Part shown: in pieces, positions 32,150-41,281 of the stretch
Layout: every line of letters starts with the position of its first letter
Numbering within the stretch: the first letter of the stretch is position 1
Source: Amycolatopsis pittospori
GTDB lineage: Bacteria > Actinomycetota > Actinomycetes > Mycobacteriales > Pseudonocardiaceae
Reading direction: 5' to 3'
Assembly (NCBI RefSeq): GCF_013870525.1
Contig: NZ_JACBXD010000059.1
Coordinates: 1 to 49,997, forward strand
Length of the DNA stretch: 49,997 nucleotides
Notes under the pieces: generated by a model
Databases searched by the model: none
The model's input: the letters and a program-made list of their open reading frames with translations, nothing else
What the model was told of the DNA's origin: nothing
Program-made: the position numbers and the translations under genes

Positions 32150-32308
32150 CTAAGCCGCCTTCTCGACCTTCGCTTTCGCCTTTTTCAGGGCGAGAACGGG
32201 GCATTTGCCGCATCGCGACTTCGAGCGGCAGCATTTCTTCTTGACCTTGCCGGACTTCATCCACTTGCGCACGAGCTTGTGGGGGTCGTCGGGTTTCTTC
32301 TTGCCCAC
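32150..32308 (-). CDS. Tiny Lys/Cys-rich protein with CC-x5-C-x2-C cluster, probable metal binder
   Basis: The 52-residue frame from GTG 32308 reads MGKKKPDDPHKLVRKWMKSG, then KVKKKCCRSKSRCGKCPV, then LALKKAKAKVEKAA. Over a quarter of residues are Lys, and four Cys form a compact possible zinc or iron-sulfur site. AAGGAG lies 6 nt upstream of the GTG. It is too short for the usual size cut-off. An IdeR/DmdR-type iron box (32358-32373) lies 50 bp upstream, over the probable promoter. I have no function for it; a nucleic-acid-binding or iron-responsive role is speculative. Confidence 0.65.
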   Translation of the reverse strand: MGKKKPDDPHKLVRKWMKSGKVKKKCCRSKSRCGKCPVLALKKAKAKVEKAA

Positions 32309-32357
32309 TCGCGCTCCTTGCCGGACTTCGTCGGCGACGTCCGCCCTGACCGTTCAC

Positions 32358-32373
32358 GTTAGGTGAGCCTAAC
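32358..32373. promoter_or_regulatory. Iron box (IdeR/DmdR-type operator)
   Basis: GTTAGG-TGAG-CCTAAC is a perfect 6-bp dyad and matches the core of the iron-box consensus (TTAGGTTAGGCTAACC) at 14 of 16 positions over 32359-32374. It lies 50 bp before the Lys/Cys-rich gene (minus) and 142 bp before typA (plus). On the minus strand TAACGT overlaps it as a possible -10. Control of the small gene by iron is the favoured inference. Confidence 0.6.
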
Positions 32374-32514
32374 CGATCTTGGGGCGTGGGGCTGCTCACA
32401 CTTGGGCTACAGGTATCCTGGTGTGGTCCGCGTATGGCCAAAGTCGGTCAGGCGTATCTCGAACTTGCGAGCGCGGGCACCACACCCGAACTTGAAACCC
32501 TTTGGAGTCTTCGC

Positions 32515-34437
32515 GTGCCCGCAGCCAGCGCCACCGCAGTCGATGCCGGCCGCTCGTCCGGCAAGACCCGGCCCGACCTGCGCAACGTCGCCATCGTCGC
32601 ACACGTCGACCACGGCAAGACGACCCTCGTCGATGCGATGCTCCGGCAGTCCGGTGCCTTCGAGGAGCGCGCCGAACTCGTCGACCGCGTGATGGACTCC
32701 GGGGAGCTCGAGCGGGAAAAGGGCATCACCATTCTCGCGAAGAACACCTCCATCCACCGCGAGACCGAGAACGGCCCGGTGACCATCAACGTCATCGACA
32801 CCCCCGGCCACGCCGACTTCGGCGGCGAGGTCGAACGCGGCCTGGCCATGGTCGACGGCGTCGTCCTGCTGGTGGACGCCAGCGAGGGCCCGCTCCCGCA
32901 GACCCGGTTCGTGCTTCGCAAGACCCTCGAAGCGGGCCTGCCGGTCATCCTCGTGGTCAACAAGACCGACCGCCCCGACGCCCGGATCTCCGAGGTCGTC
33001 GAGGAGACCCACGACCTGCTGCTGGACCTGGCGGGCGACATCGAGGACGCCGATCTCGACGCGATCCTCGACCTCCCGGTCGTGTTCGCCTCCGCGCGTG
33101 CCGGCAAGGCGAGCCTCGAACAGCCCGCAGACGGCGCGGTGCCCGAGAGCGACAACCTCGACCCGCTCTTCGACACCCTGCTGCGTCACGTGCCGCCGCC
33201 CTTCGCGGACCGCGAGGGCCCGCTGCGCGCGCTGGTCACCAACCTCGACGCGTCGAACTTCCTCGGCCGGATCGCGCTCATCCGCATCCACTCCGGCAAC
33301 CTCCGCAAGGGCCAGACCGTGGCCTGGATGCGCGAGGACGGCACCATCCAGAACGTCCGGATCTCCGAACTGCTCGTCACCGAGGCGCTCACCCGCGTCC
33401 CGGCGACCGAGGCCAGCGCGGGCGAACTCGTCGCCATCGCCGGTATCCCCGAGATCACCATCGGCGACACGCTGGCCGACGTCGAGAACCCCGAGGCGCT
33501 GCCCCGGATCGCCGTCGACGAGCCCGCGATCTCGATGACCATCGGTGTGAACACCTCGCCGCTGGCCGGCCGCAGCGGCGGCGACAAGGTCACCGCGCGT
33601 CTGGTCAAGGCCCGCCTGGACCAGGAGCTGATCGGTAACGTCAGCATCAAGGTGCTGCCGACCGAGCGTCCCGACACCTGGGAGGTCCAGGGCCGTGGCG
33701 AGCTGGCGCTGGCGATCCTCGTCGAGCAGATGCGCCGCGAGGGTTTCGAGCTGACCGTCGGCAAGCCGCAGGTGGTCACCAAGATGATCGACGGCAAGCT
33801 GCACGAGCCGTTCGAGCGTCTGTCGATCGACGCCCCGGAGGAGCACCTCGGCGGCATCACGCAGCTCCTCGCCGCCCGTAAGGGCCGCATGGAGCACATG
33901 GGCGGGCACGGCTCGGGCCGGATCAAGCTCGACTACGTCCTCCCGGCGCGCGGCCTGATCGGCTTCCGCACCGACTTCCTCACCGAGACCCGCGGCACCG
34001 GTATCGCGAACCACGTGTTCGAGGGCTACTTCCCGTGGGCGGGCGAGATCCGCACCCGGCACTCCGGTTCCTTGGTCGCGGACCGGTCCGGCCCCATCAC
34101 CGCGTACGCGATGATCCAGCTGGCCGACCGCGGCACCTTCTTCGTGGAGCCGGGCGCCGAGGTGTACGAGGGCATGGTCGTGGGCGAGAACCCGCGCGCC
34201 GAGGACCTCGACATCAACATCACCAAGGAGAAGAAGCTGACGAACATGCGTCAGTCCTCCGCCGACGTGATGGAGACGCTGGCCCGCCCGCGCAAGATGG
34301 GCCTCGAAGAGGCGCTGGAGTTCTGCTCCGTCGACGAGTGCGTCGAGGTCGCCCCGGACGTCGTCCGGATCCGCAAGGTCACGCTGGACGTCAACCAGCG
34401 CGCCAAGGAGCGGAACAAGATGAAGAACCGCGGCTGA
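32515..34437 (+). CDS. typA: Translational GTPase TypA/BipA
   Basis: The 640-residue GTPase binds 70S ribosomes and helps ribosome assembly and stress growth. After a short N-terminal lead (VPAASATAVDAGRSSGK) come the G1 motif AHVDHGKTT, EREKGITI (G2), DTPGHADFGGEV (G3), NKTDRP (G4) and SARAGKA (G5). Beta-barrel, EF-G-like and the BipA-specific C-terminal domains follow (GFRTDFLTETRGTGI, ending KMKNRG). GTG 32515 has GGAG 8 nt upstream; an ATG at 32434 would add 27 residues unlike the family. The leader contains a short dyad but nothing I can name. Confidence 0.95.
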   Translation: MPAASATAVDAGRSSGKTRPDLRNVAIVAHVDHGKTTLVDAMLRQSGAFEERAELVDRVMDSGELEREKGITILAKNTSIHRETENGPVTINVIDTPGHADFGGEVERGLAMVDGVVLLVDASEGPLPQTRFVLRKTLEAGLPVILVVNKTDRPDARISEVVEETHDLLLDLAGDIEDADLDAILDLPVVFASARAGKASLEQPADGAVPESDNLDPLFDTLLRHVPPPFADREGPLRALVTNLDASNFLGRIALIRIHSGNLRKGQTVAWMREDGTIQNVRISELLVTEALTRVPATEASAGELVAIAGIPEITIGDTLADVENPEALPRIAVDEPAISMTIGVNTSPLAGRSGGDKVTARLVKARLDQELIGNVSIKVLPTERPDTWEVQGRGELALAILVEQMRREGFELTVGKPQVVTKMIDGKLHEPFERLSIDAPEEHLGGITQLLAARKGRMEHMGGHGSGRIKLDYVLPARGLIGFRTDFLTETRGTGIANHVFEGYFPWAGEIRTRHSGSLVADRSGPITAYAMIQLADRGTFFVEPGAEVYEGMVVGENPRAEDLDINITKEKKLTNMRQSSADVMETLARPRKMGLEEALEFCSVDECVEVAPDVVRIRKVTLDVNQRAKERNKMKNRG

Positions 34438-34455
34438 CCGCGCAGCTACCGCCTC

Positions 34456-34492
34456 AGGGGCGTCTTCTCACTCATCGTGAGGAGGCGCCCCT
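34456..34492 (+). terminator. Hairpin after typA
   Basis: A 16-bp stem (34456-34471 with 34477-34492), beginning AGGGGCG and ending CGCCCCT, has only two G-U pairs and a 5-nt loop, 18 bp after the typA stop. There is no long T-run, but the strong GC stem and location fit an actinobacterial terminator. A family A hairpin follows at 34508. Confidence 0.7.
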
Positions 34493-34507
34493 TCGGCGTT
34501 TCGCGGG

Positions 34508-34553
34508 GTCGTGAGTGGCGTTTCGGGTTAGAACCCGAAACGCCACTCACGAC
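34508..34553. repeat. Family A hairpin, perfect 22-bp arms
   Basis: The arm GTCGTGAGTGGCGTTTC... (34508-34529) pairs exactly with 34532-34553 across AG. The outer GTCGTGAGTGG and the TTAGAA centre match the copy at 14962; the inner stem resembles that at 771 (both with CG then T-rich and CGGGTT). It lies between convergent typA and the MFS gene. Confidence 0.8.
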
Positions 34554-34677
34554 CACCCCGGCCCACCCCGCAGCGGCACTTCGACGAACGACGTCATAAC
34601 TCTCAGTAGTCACTCGCGTTCTTAATGTGAAGAATCGTTTTTCCGGCGCCTTTTTCCCGCTCCTTTTTGGACGGTGT

Positions 34678-36054
34678 TCACATCGCCGGAACGGGTTCCC
34701 TTCGCGGCGAGAGGACGGCCACGCACACCGTCCCGAGAACGCCGACACAACCCAGCCCGAAACTGATGATCCGAAATGCGTCCGTATAGGACTCGCCGGA
34801 GAGGTTCCCTCCGGTAATCGACGCGAGAACGGCACCGACAACCGCGATGGCGATCGTTTCCGTCGCCAATCGTGCGGTGGTGAACATTCCGGCCGCCGTT
34901 CCGGAATGTTCCGGGCCCACGGAACCTATTGCCAAACCGTCGAGCAAACCCATCGTCAATCCGGTGCCCGCCCCGACCAGAACGAGCGGCGCGAGCAACG
35001 AGGACACCCCGGACGACGCGTTCATGGTCATCAGCAGAAAGGCGCCGGCACCGCTGACGGCGACGGCGCCCGCGACGAACCACGTCGACGGCAGTCGTCG
35101 CGCCAGCGCGGCGCCAACGGTCGGGAACAGCACGGTCGGCGCGGTCAGCATCAGCAGCCACAGACCGGCTTCCCCGGCGCTGAGCCCGACGACCTCGATC
35201 AGGTACGACGGCAGGTGGACCAGCAGCGGCACCAGGATCGTCACCAGCGCGCCCGCGGCGACCGCCAGTGAGGTGAAGCCGCGGTTGGTCAGCAGGGCGA
35301 GGTCGAACAGCGGATCCGCGCGCCGCCGTTCCACCAGGGGGAAGACCACCGCGAGGACGACGGCGAGCACCAGGCCGCCGACGACGAGCGGATGCCCGAA
35401 GCCGAGTTCGCCGGCTTCGACCAGTCCGAAGATCAGCAGCATGATCGCGCCCGTGAAGAGCGCGGCGCCCGCCCAGTCGATCCGGCGCCCGGCGGTACCG
35501 CGAACGGCCGGGAGAAGCGGTGTCAGGGCCAGTACGACGGCCGCCACGGCGGCCGGGGCGCCGAAGACGGCCCGCCAGCCCAGGAGATCGACCAGCAGGC
35601 CGCCGATCGACGGTCCGAACGCGAGCCCGATCCCGAGCACCGTCCCGACCAAGCCGAACGCTCGCGTCCGTGCCGCGCCCTGAAAGGTTTCGGTGAGGAT
35701 CGCCAGCCCGCCGGTCACCGCCGCGGCCGCCCCGGTCCCGGCGATCAGGCGGACGACGTCGAGAACGACGATGTCCTGGGCCAGGGTGCAGGCGATCCCG
35801 CCGCCGACGAACAGCGCGAGCCCGGCCACGTAGATCCGGCGTCTGCCCAGTACGTCCGCCAGAGAGCCCGCGAAGACCAGGAAGCTCGCGAAGCAGGCGT
35901 TGTAGCCGTTGACGACCCATTGGGTGGCCGCGAGGCCGGCGTCCAGGTCGTCCGCGATGTCGGTCAGGGCGACCGACGCGCCCGTGATGGTCAGCGGGAA
36001 GGTGAACGTGGACATGAGCACGATCACGAGGACGAGCGCGCGTTTGGTCACCAC
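34678..36054 (-). CDS. MFS multidrug-type exporter
   Basis: The 458-residue protein has about 12-14 helices. Motif A is GSLADVLGRRRIYVAGL, and motif C-like AFGLVGTVLGIGLAFGPSIGG is characteristic of drug:H+ antiporters. QWVVNGYNACFASF at the end of helix 1/2 is typical of the DHA2 (QacA/EmrB-like) branch. It probably expels a hydrophobic compound with the proton gradient. Start GTG 36054 or the adjacent GTG 36051. No TetR/MarR regulator is next to it; a divergent binding-protein gene starts 200 bp away. Confidence 0.88.
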   Translation of the reverse strand: MVTKRALVLVIVLMSTFTFPLTITGASVALTDIADDLDAGLAATQWVVNGYNACFASFLVFAGSLADVLGRRRIYVAGLALFVGGGIACTLAQDIVVLDVVRLIAGTGAAAAVTGGLAILTETFQGAARTRAFGLVGTVLGIGLAFGPSIGGLLVDLLGWRAVFGAPAAVAAVVLALTPLLPAVRGTAGRRIDWAGAALFTGAIMLLIFGLVEAGELGFGHPLVVGGLVLAVVLAVVFPLVERRRADPLFDLALLTNRGFTSLAVAAGALVTILVPLLVHLPSYLIEVVGLSAGEAGLWLLMLTAPTVLFPTVGAALARRLPSTWFVAGAVAVSGAGAFLLMTMNASSGVSSLLAPLVLVGAGTGLTMGLLDGLAIGSVGPEHSGTAAGMFTTARLATETIAIAVVGAVLASITGGNLSGESYTDAFRIISFGLGCVGVLGTVCVAVLSPRREPVPAM

Positions 36055-36253
36055 CGCAAGCTATCGGCCGACTACTTCGCGCGGCTAAGCGTTTTCCGGG
36101 CCGCCGGGCAGGAACCTCCCAGGCCCGTCGCACGTCCACCAGAGGGGGAGGCGCATCCGGTCGGGCGCCGACCGGGCCGATATGGGAATCTCGCAGCGGC
36201 GGTACTGGTCATCGTGGCAGCATGGCGAGGGAACAAATCAGGAGGATTCAGGC

Positions 36254-37990
36254 GTGCGGGTAGCGAACACAGCGGCGCCCATGTTGGCGTGCGCGGCCGT
36301 GCTCCTCGCCGCTTGCAGCAATACCCCGCCTCCGCCCGTCGTGAGCTCCTCGGCGTCCCCCGTGAGCACCTCGACGGCGAAGGCGCCTTCGCAGGTCGTC
36401 GTGGGTGTCGACGACGTTCTCGGCGGCTACAACCCGCACAACCTCGCCGACGCCTCCCAGGTGACTTCGGCGCTCTCGCAGTTGCTGCTCCCGTCGGTGT
36501 TCCGGCCGAAGGACGACGGCAGCGTCGAGCTGGACAAGAGCCTGATGAAGTCGGCCGAGGTCGTCTCGCAGCAGCCGTTCACGGTCGCGTACACGATCCG
36601 GCCGGACGCCTCCTGGTCGGACAGCGCGCCGATCGCCGCCGAGGACTTCGCGTACCTGCGCGAGGCGATGCGCGACCAGCCCGGCGTCGTCGGCGCCGCG
36701 GGCTACCGGCTGATCTCCGACATCCAGTCGCGTGAAGGCGGCAAACGCGTCGAGGTCACCTTCGGCAAGCCGTATCCGGGCTGGCAGACGCTGTTCGCGA
36801 ACCTCCTGCCCGCGCACCTGCTCAAAGACGCCCCGAGCGGATGGCAGGGCGCGCTCGCGACCACCTTCCCGGCCGTCGCCGGGCCCTACTCGATCAAGAG
36901 CCTCGACACCGCGCGCGGAGAGGTCATCCTGGAGCGCAACGAGCGCTACTGGGAGAAACCCTCCGCCCTCGACCGGATCGTGCTCCGTGCGGCCGATCAG
37001 GAGGGCACACTGGCCGCGCTGCGCAGCGGCAACGACCAGTTCGCGATGACCAGGACCGACGGCACCGGCCTCAAACGGCTCGGCGAGCTGGGTTCGGCCG
37101 TGCAGCTGCACACCGTCGCGCGCCCCACCGTCGCCCAGATCCTGCTGCGGCCGGTCAGCTCGACGCTCTCGGACGCGAAGGTGCGCGAAGGCGTCACGGC
37201 GCTCATAGACCGCGGCAAGCTGATCACCGAGGCCGCCGAGGGCGGGCCGTCGGACAAACTCCGCGCCGACGCCCAGGTCCGTGTCCCCTCCACGACCGGC
37301 TTCCAGCCGACGATCCCGGCGCCCGGCCCACCGTCCACCGCGGATCCGGCCAAGGGCGAGGACCTGCTCAGATCCGCCGGATACACCAAGGAAGCCGGGA
37401 CCTGGCGCAAGAACGGGAAGAACCTTTCGCTCGTCGTCGCCTCGCCCGCCAAGCAGGAGCCGTACGCGACGATCGCCAAGGAGCTCACGGCGCAACTGGT
37501 GGCCGCGGGCATCGAGGTCAACGCGATCGCGCCGCAGCCCCGGGAGCTCTTCTCGACCCTGCTGGCCATGCCGGTGCTCAACGGCGTGCAGCAGACGACG
37601 CCGGAGGGCGCGGGCAACGTCGGCATCGACATCGCGGTGGTCGGCCAGGCCACCGGCGGCGCGGACGTCGCCTCGGTGCTGGCGTCCACCTTCGGCTGCC
37701 GCCCCGACCAGCTCACCGACAAGACCAAGGCCGTGGTCCCGGGGAACCCGCTGGGCTTCTGCGACCCCACCCTGCAGCCGTCGATCGACGCGGCGCTGAC
37801 CGGCACCACCCCGGTCGCGGACGCGCTTTCGGCCCTCGAACCGGAATTGTGGCGTCGGAATGTTGCCATTCCGTTGTTCCAGCTGGCCGATACCCTCGCC
37901 ATCGGCTCTGGTATTTCCGGAGTAACCGCTGGTCCTCCTATGGTGGGCCCTTTCGGGTCCGCGGTGAACTGGACGCGCGGACCGAAGTAG
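36254..37990 (+). CDS. Family 5 extracellular solute-binding lipoprotein (peptide ABC type)
   Basis: The 578-residue precursor from GTG 36254 (GGAGG 8 nt upstream) has a lipobox AVLLAAC with Cys21 and a Ser/Pro/Thr-rich linker. The family 5 binding fold follows, with VVVGVDDVLGGYNPHNLADA, TIRPDASWSDSAPIAAEDF, GPYSIKSLDTARGEVILERN, and ERYWEKPSALDRIVL. It is related to the next binding protein, but the central VVGQATGGADVASVLAST replaces its more typical sequence. It probably delivers a peptide or similar ligand to the DppBC-like permeases downstream, or has its own partner. Confidence 0.87.
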   Translation: MRVANTAAPMLACAAVLLAACSNTPPPPVVSSSASPVSTSTAKAPSQVVVGVDDVLGGYNPHNLADASQVTSALSQLLLPSVFRPKDDGSVELDKSLMKSAEVVSQQPFTVAYTIRPDASWSDSAPIAAEDFAYLREAMRDQPGVVGAAGYRLISDIQSREGGKRVEVTFGKPYPGWQTLFANLLPAHLLKDAPSGWQGALATTFPAVAGPYSIKSLDTARGEVILERNERYWEKPSALDRIVLRAADQEGTLAALRSGNDQFAMTRTDGTGLKRLGELGSAVQLHTVARPTVAQILLRPVSSTLSDAKVREGVTALIDRGKLITEAAEGGPSDKLRADAQVRVPSTTGFQPTIPAPGPPSTADPAKGEDLLRSAGYTKEAGTWRKNGKNLSLVVASPAKQEPYATIAKELTAQLVAAGIEVNAIAPQPRELFSTLLAMPVLNGVQQTTPEGAGNVGIDIAVVGQATGGADVASVLASTFGCRPDQLTDKTKAVVPGNPLGFCDPTLQPSIDAALTGTTPVADALSALEPELWRRNVAIPLFQLADTLAIGSGISGVTAGPPMVGPFGSAVNWTRGPK

Positions 37991-38276
37991 CCGATTCGGG
38001 TCCAAGTTCGACCCGGAGGGTGACCTTTCTCGGCACGTTCGAGTGGCGGACCGATTCCTCCAGGTAACCGATATATTTCTCGATGTCAGCCGCAAGTTAC
38101 CCTTTGGTCACGATCGCCCCGTAACTGGTGACTGTTCGTGCATTTCCTTTCTAGCGTGCACCCGCAGTGCGCCAAATGAGTGTTGCTTGGCGTGTCATAG
38201 GCTCCGGGCCATCTCACCGGAGCGGTGTGGGGTCCTGTTCCGATCTCAGGAGCCCAGTGCTAGGAGGGCACACTTC

Positions 38277-40082
38277 ATGAGGAAGTCCAAGGCAGTCTCC
38301 GCCTGGTCGCTGGTCGCGGCCTCCGCGCTTGTGCTGAGCGCATGCAGCGGTGGCGACAGCGGTAGCACCGACCAGAACGGGTCGTCGACCGACATCAAGA
38401 GCATGGCGGTCGGCAAGGCGCAGAACGGCGAAAACTTCAAGCTCGCGGACACCCCGGGGTACGAAGGCACCGTCACGGTGGGCATCGACGACGGGTACTC
38501 GGGCTACAACAACGACACCCCGGACACCAACTCGTCGTACAACACCTACATCCTGACCGCCGTGCTCGCCGGCGCCGATGTGCTCGACGGCAACAACAAG
38601 GTGCTGCTGAACAACGACGTGTTCGACTCCTGGGAGGTCACCTCCAAGGAGCCGCAGACCGTCGTCTACAAGATCAAGCCGAACGTCAAGTGGTCCGACA
38701 ACGAGGCCTTCGACTGCGACGACATGTACCTGTCGTGGCTGTCGCACAGCGGCAAGGCGAAGACCGCGGACGGCAAGCAGGCCTTCCTCGCCGCTTCGAC
38801 CACCGGTTACTCGCTGATCAACGAGGCGACCTGCAAGGACGACCTGACCTTCGAGACCAAGTACACCGAGCCGTACCTGGACTACAAGGGTCTGTTCAAC
38901 TCGACCGCGATCATGCCCGCGCACATCGTCGAGAAGAACGCGAACATCCCCGACATCACGAAGCTCGCCCCGACCGGCGACGCCGCCCAGCTCAAGGCTG
39001 CCGGTGACTTCTGGACGAACAAGTTCAAGGGCTTCGACGCGGCCCTGATGCCGGCTTCCGGCCCGTACAAGATCACCGCGTTCGACGCCAACCAGAAGGC
39101 CGTCACGCTCGAGAAGAACCCGCTCTGGATCGGTGGCAAGGGTGGCCCCTCCAAGATCGTCGTGAGGGCGATGGAGGACACCAAGGCCATGGCGACCGCG
39201 CTGCAGAACGGTGAGATCGACGTCGCGGCGTCGACCCAGCCGGACGCCACCGCGGCGAACACCCTCAAGAGCCTTTCGGCGCAGGGTGTGACCTACGGTT
39301 CGGGCTCGCAGCTGACCTTCGAGCACTTCGACCTGAACTACAAGCGCATGTTCAAGGACAAGGCGCTGCGCAAGGCGTTCTTCGAGGTCGTCAACCGCCA
39401 GGAGATCACCGACAAGCTGCTCAAGGAAGTCCAGGCGGACGCCACGCCGCTGAACAGCATCGTGTTCTTCCCGGGTGAGCCCGGCTTCAAGGACCAGTAC
39501 AGCAGCAAGGCCGGTCTCGGCGCCGAGGCCGCCGCCAAGACGCTGACCGAGGCCGGCTGGGCCAAGGGTCCCGACGGCATCTTCGCCAAGGACGGTCAGA
39601 AGGCCGCGTTCAAGATCTCGCACAACCAGAACGCCCGCCGTACCCAGACCGTCGAGATCGTGATCTCGCAGGCCAAGGCCGCCGGTATCCAGATCACCGA
39701 CGAAACGGACGCCAACTTCCTGAAGGGTGGCCGTCTCGCGGCCGGCGACTACGACGTCGCGCTCTTCGGCTGGTCCTCCGCGCCGTTCAAGGCCGAGCAG
39801 AAGTCGATCTACATCACCCGTGTCGACGACAGCAGCCAGAACTACCAGGGTCTGTCCAACCCGACGATCGACTCCTCCTTCGAGGCGGCCGTGAAGGCCA
39901 CCGACGAGGCGGTCCAGCTGGAGAACTACCAGAAGGCCGACGAGGCGATCGCGAGCGAGTACGCGACCCTGCCGCTGTTCCAGACCCCGTCCATGTGGGC
40001 GTTCAAGGGCATCGACCGCACCTACATGCAGTCGTACAACGGTGTCCTGTGGAACGTCGGTGAGTGGGAGCAGAAGAAGTAG
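38277..40082 (+). CDS. Family 5 peptide-binding lipoprotein, probably highly expressed
   Basis: The 601-residue precursor has a lipobox ALVLSAC with Cys23, then GTVTVGIDDGYSGYNNDTPD, YKIKPNVKWSDNEAFDCDD, ASGPYKITAFDANQKAVTLE and NYKRMFKDKALRKAFFEVV. These are the standard order for oligopeptide/dipeptide binding proteins. GGAGG lies 9 nt before ATG 38277. Codons are strongly biased (AAG, AAC, GAC, GGT, almost no rare codons), unlike its paralogue at 36254, suggesting abundant expression. A 16-bp GC hairpin (40128-40164) follows and may reduce read-through to the permeases. Confidence 0.9.
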   Translation: MRKSKAVSAWSLVAASALVLSACSGGDSGSTDQNGSSTDIKSMAVGKAQNGENFKLADTPGYEGTVTVGIDDGYSGYNNDTPDTNSSYNTYILTAVLAGADVLDGNNKVLLNNDVFDSWEVTSKEPQTVVYKIKPNVKWSDNEAFDCDDMYLSWLSHSGKAKTADGKQAFLAASTTGYSLINEATCKDDLTFETKYTEPYLDYKGLFNSTAIMPAHIVEKNANIPDITKLAPTGDAAQLKAAGDFWTNKFKGFDAALMPASGPYKITAFDANQKAVTLEKNPLWIGGKGGPSKIVVRAMEDTKAMATALQNGEIDVAASTQPDATAANTLKSLSAQGVTYGSGSQLTFEHFDLNYKRMFKDKALRKAFFEVVNRQEITDKLLKEVQADATPLNSIVFFPGEPGFKDQYSSKAGLGAEAAAKTLTEAGWAKGPDGIFAKDGQKAAFKISHNQNARRTQTVEIVISQAKAAGIQITDETDANFLKGGRLAAGDYDVALFGWSSAPFKAEQKSIYITRVDDSSQNYQGLSNPTIDSSFEAAVKATDEAVQLENYQKADEAIASEYATLPLFQTPSMWAFKGIDRTYMQSYNGVLWNVGEWEQKK

Positions 40083-40127
40083 GGTCTCTGACCCCGCTTT
40101 TTCACCACTCGCTTACGCGATCCTGGT

Positions 40128-40164
40128 GGTACGGGGGCCCGGCCACAAGCCGGGCCCCCGTACC
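40128..40164 (+). terminator. Strong hairpin between binding protein and permease genes
   Basis: GGTACGGGGGCCCGGC (40128-40143) pairs exactly with 40149-40164 across CACAA. There is no T-run. Its position in the 167-bp gap inside the operon suggests a partial terminator or 3'-end protector, giving more binding protein than permease, as in many binding-protein operons. Confidence 0.75.
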
Positions 40165-40249
40165 CGCCGGAAGTAGCTGTTGACCGTAGGGTTACCGCCA
40201 CTACGGTGACAACCGGGCGACGGTCCAGCACTTCGGCGACCAGGCCTGG

Positions 40250-41281
40250 ATGAGGAGCAGTTCGTTGAACCTGGTGATCTACATTCTTCGCCGTCTGGCG
40301 ATATCTATTCCCGTCCTGGTGGTCGGGACTTTTCTGTGTTTCATCATGGTCGCCGGCACGGGCGACCCGCTGGGTGAGCTGAGGAGCAACCCGGCCATGA
40401 GTCAGGAGACCTTGAATCAGGTCGCCAGTCAGCTCGGCCTGGACAAGAACATCGTCCTTCGGTACTTCGACTGGCTCGGCAGCTTCGTGACCGGGGACTG
40501 GGGCATCTCGATCGCCCAGGGCAACGCGTTGGCCCCGGTGTTCCCGAAGGTCATGGCCGCGTTCGAGGTCACCGCCAAGCTCGTCGTCGGCGCGGAACTG
40601 CTCGCGCTCGTCCTCGGCGTTCTCGTCGGTGTGGTCGCGGCGGTCAAGCAGTACTCGATCATCGACTACGTCGCCACCACGCTGGCCTTCCTGCTGTTCT
40701 CGATGCCGATCTTCTGTGTCGCCATCGTGCTGAAGGGCTACGCGATCCAGTTCAACGGCTGGGTCCGGGACCTGGGACTGTCCGATGTGCTCGGTAACCC
40801 GTGGATCCGCACCACCAGCCCGGAATCGCTGAACTTCGACGGTCCCGGCGGTTTCCTGGCCAGTTACGTGGGCGCCTATCTGCTGCCGACGTTGTCCATC
40901 ATGGCGATCAGCTTCGCCGCGTACAGCCGGTTCCAGCGCGCCTCGATGCTGGACACGCTGAACGCGGACTACGTCCGGACCGCTCGTGCCAAGGGCCTCC
41001 CCAACGGGCGGGTCATCTTCCGGCACGCGTTCCGGAACGCCCTGATCCCGGTGACCACGTTGTTCTCCGTCAACTTCGGTGCCGTGCTCTCGGGCGCGAT
41101 CATCACCGAGTCGGTGTTCAACTGGAACGGCATGGGTAAGTTGCTCGTCGAAGCCGTGACCAAGAGCGATCCCCAGGTGATGATGGGATGGCTGGTGGTC
41201 ATCGCCACGAGCATCATCATCGCCAACCTGATCGCCGACCTGATGTACGGCATCCTGGACCCGAGGATTCGCGTTGGCTGA
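40250..41281 (+). CDS. Peptide ABC permease, DppB/OppB type
   Basis: The 343-residue membrane protein starts MRSSSLNLVIYILRRLAISI, the standard DppB N-terminus. GDWGISIAQGNAL and about six helices follow. The ATPase-contact loop is YVRTARAKGLPNGRVIFRHAFRNALIP, then TESVFNWNGMGKLLVEAV. It forms a pore with the next gene product for peptides caught by the upstream lipoproteins. ATG 40250 is preceded by a weak purine stretch. It overlaps the next gene by 8 bp. Confidence 0.92.
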   Translation: MRSSSLNLVIYILRRLAISIPVLVVGTFLCFIMVAGTGDPLGELRSNPAMSQETLNQVASQLGLDKNIVLRYFDWLGSFVTGDWGISIAQGNALAPVFPKVMAAFEVTAKLVVGAELLALVLGVLVGVVAAVKQYSIIDYVATTLAFLLFSMPIFCVAIVLKGYAIQFNGWVRDLGLSDVLGNPWIRTTSPESLNFDGPGGFLASYVGAYLLPTLSIMAISFAAYSRFQRASMLDTLNADYVRTARAKGLPNGRVIFRHAFRNALIPVTTLFSVNFGAVLSGAIITESVFNWNGMGKLLVEAVTKSDPQVMMGWLVVIATSIIIANLIADLMYGILDPRIRVG

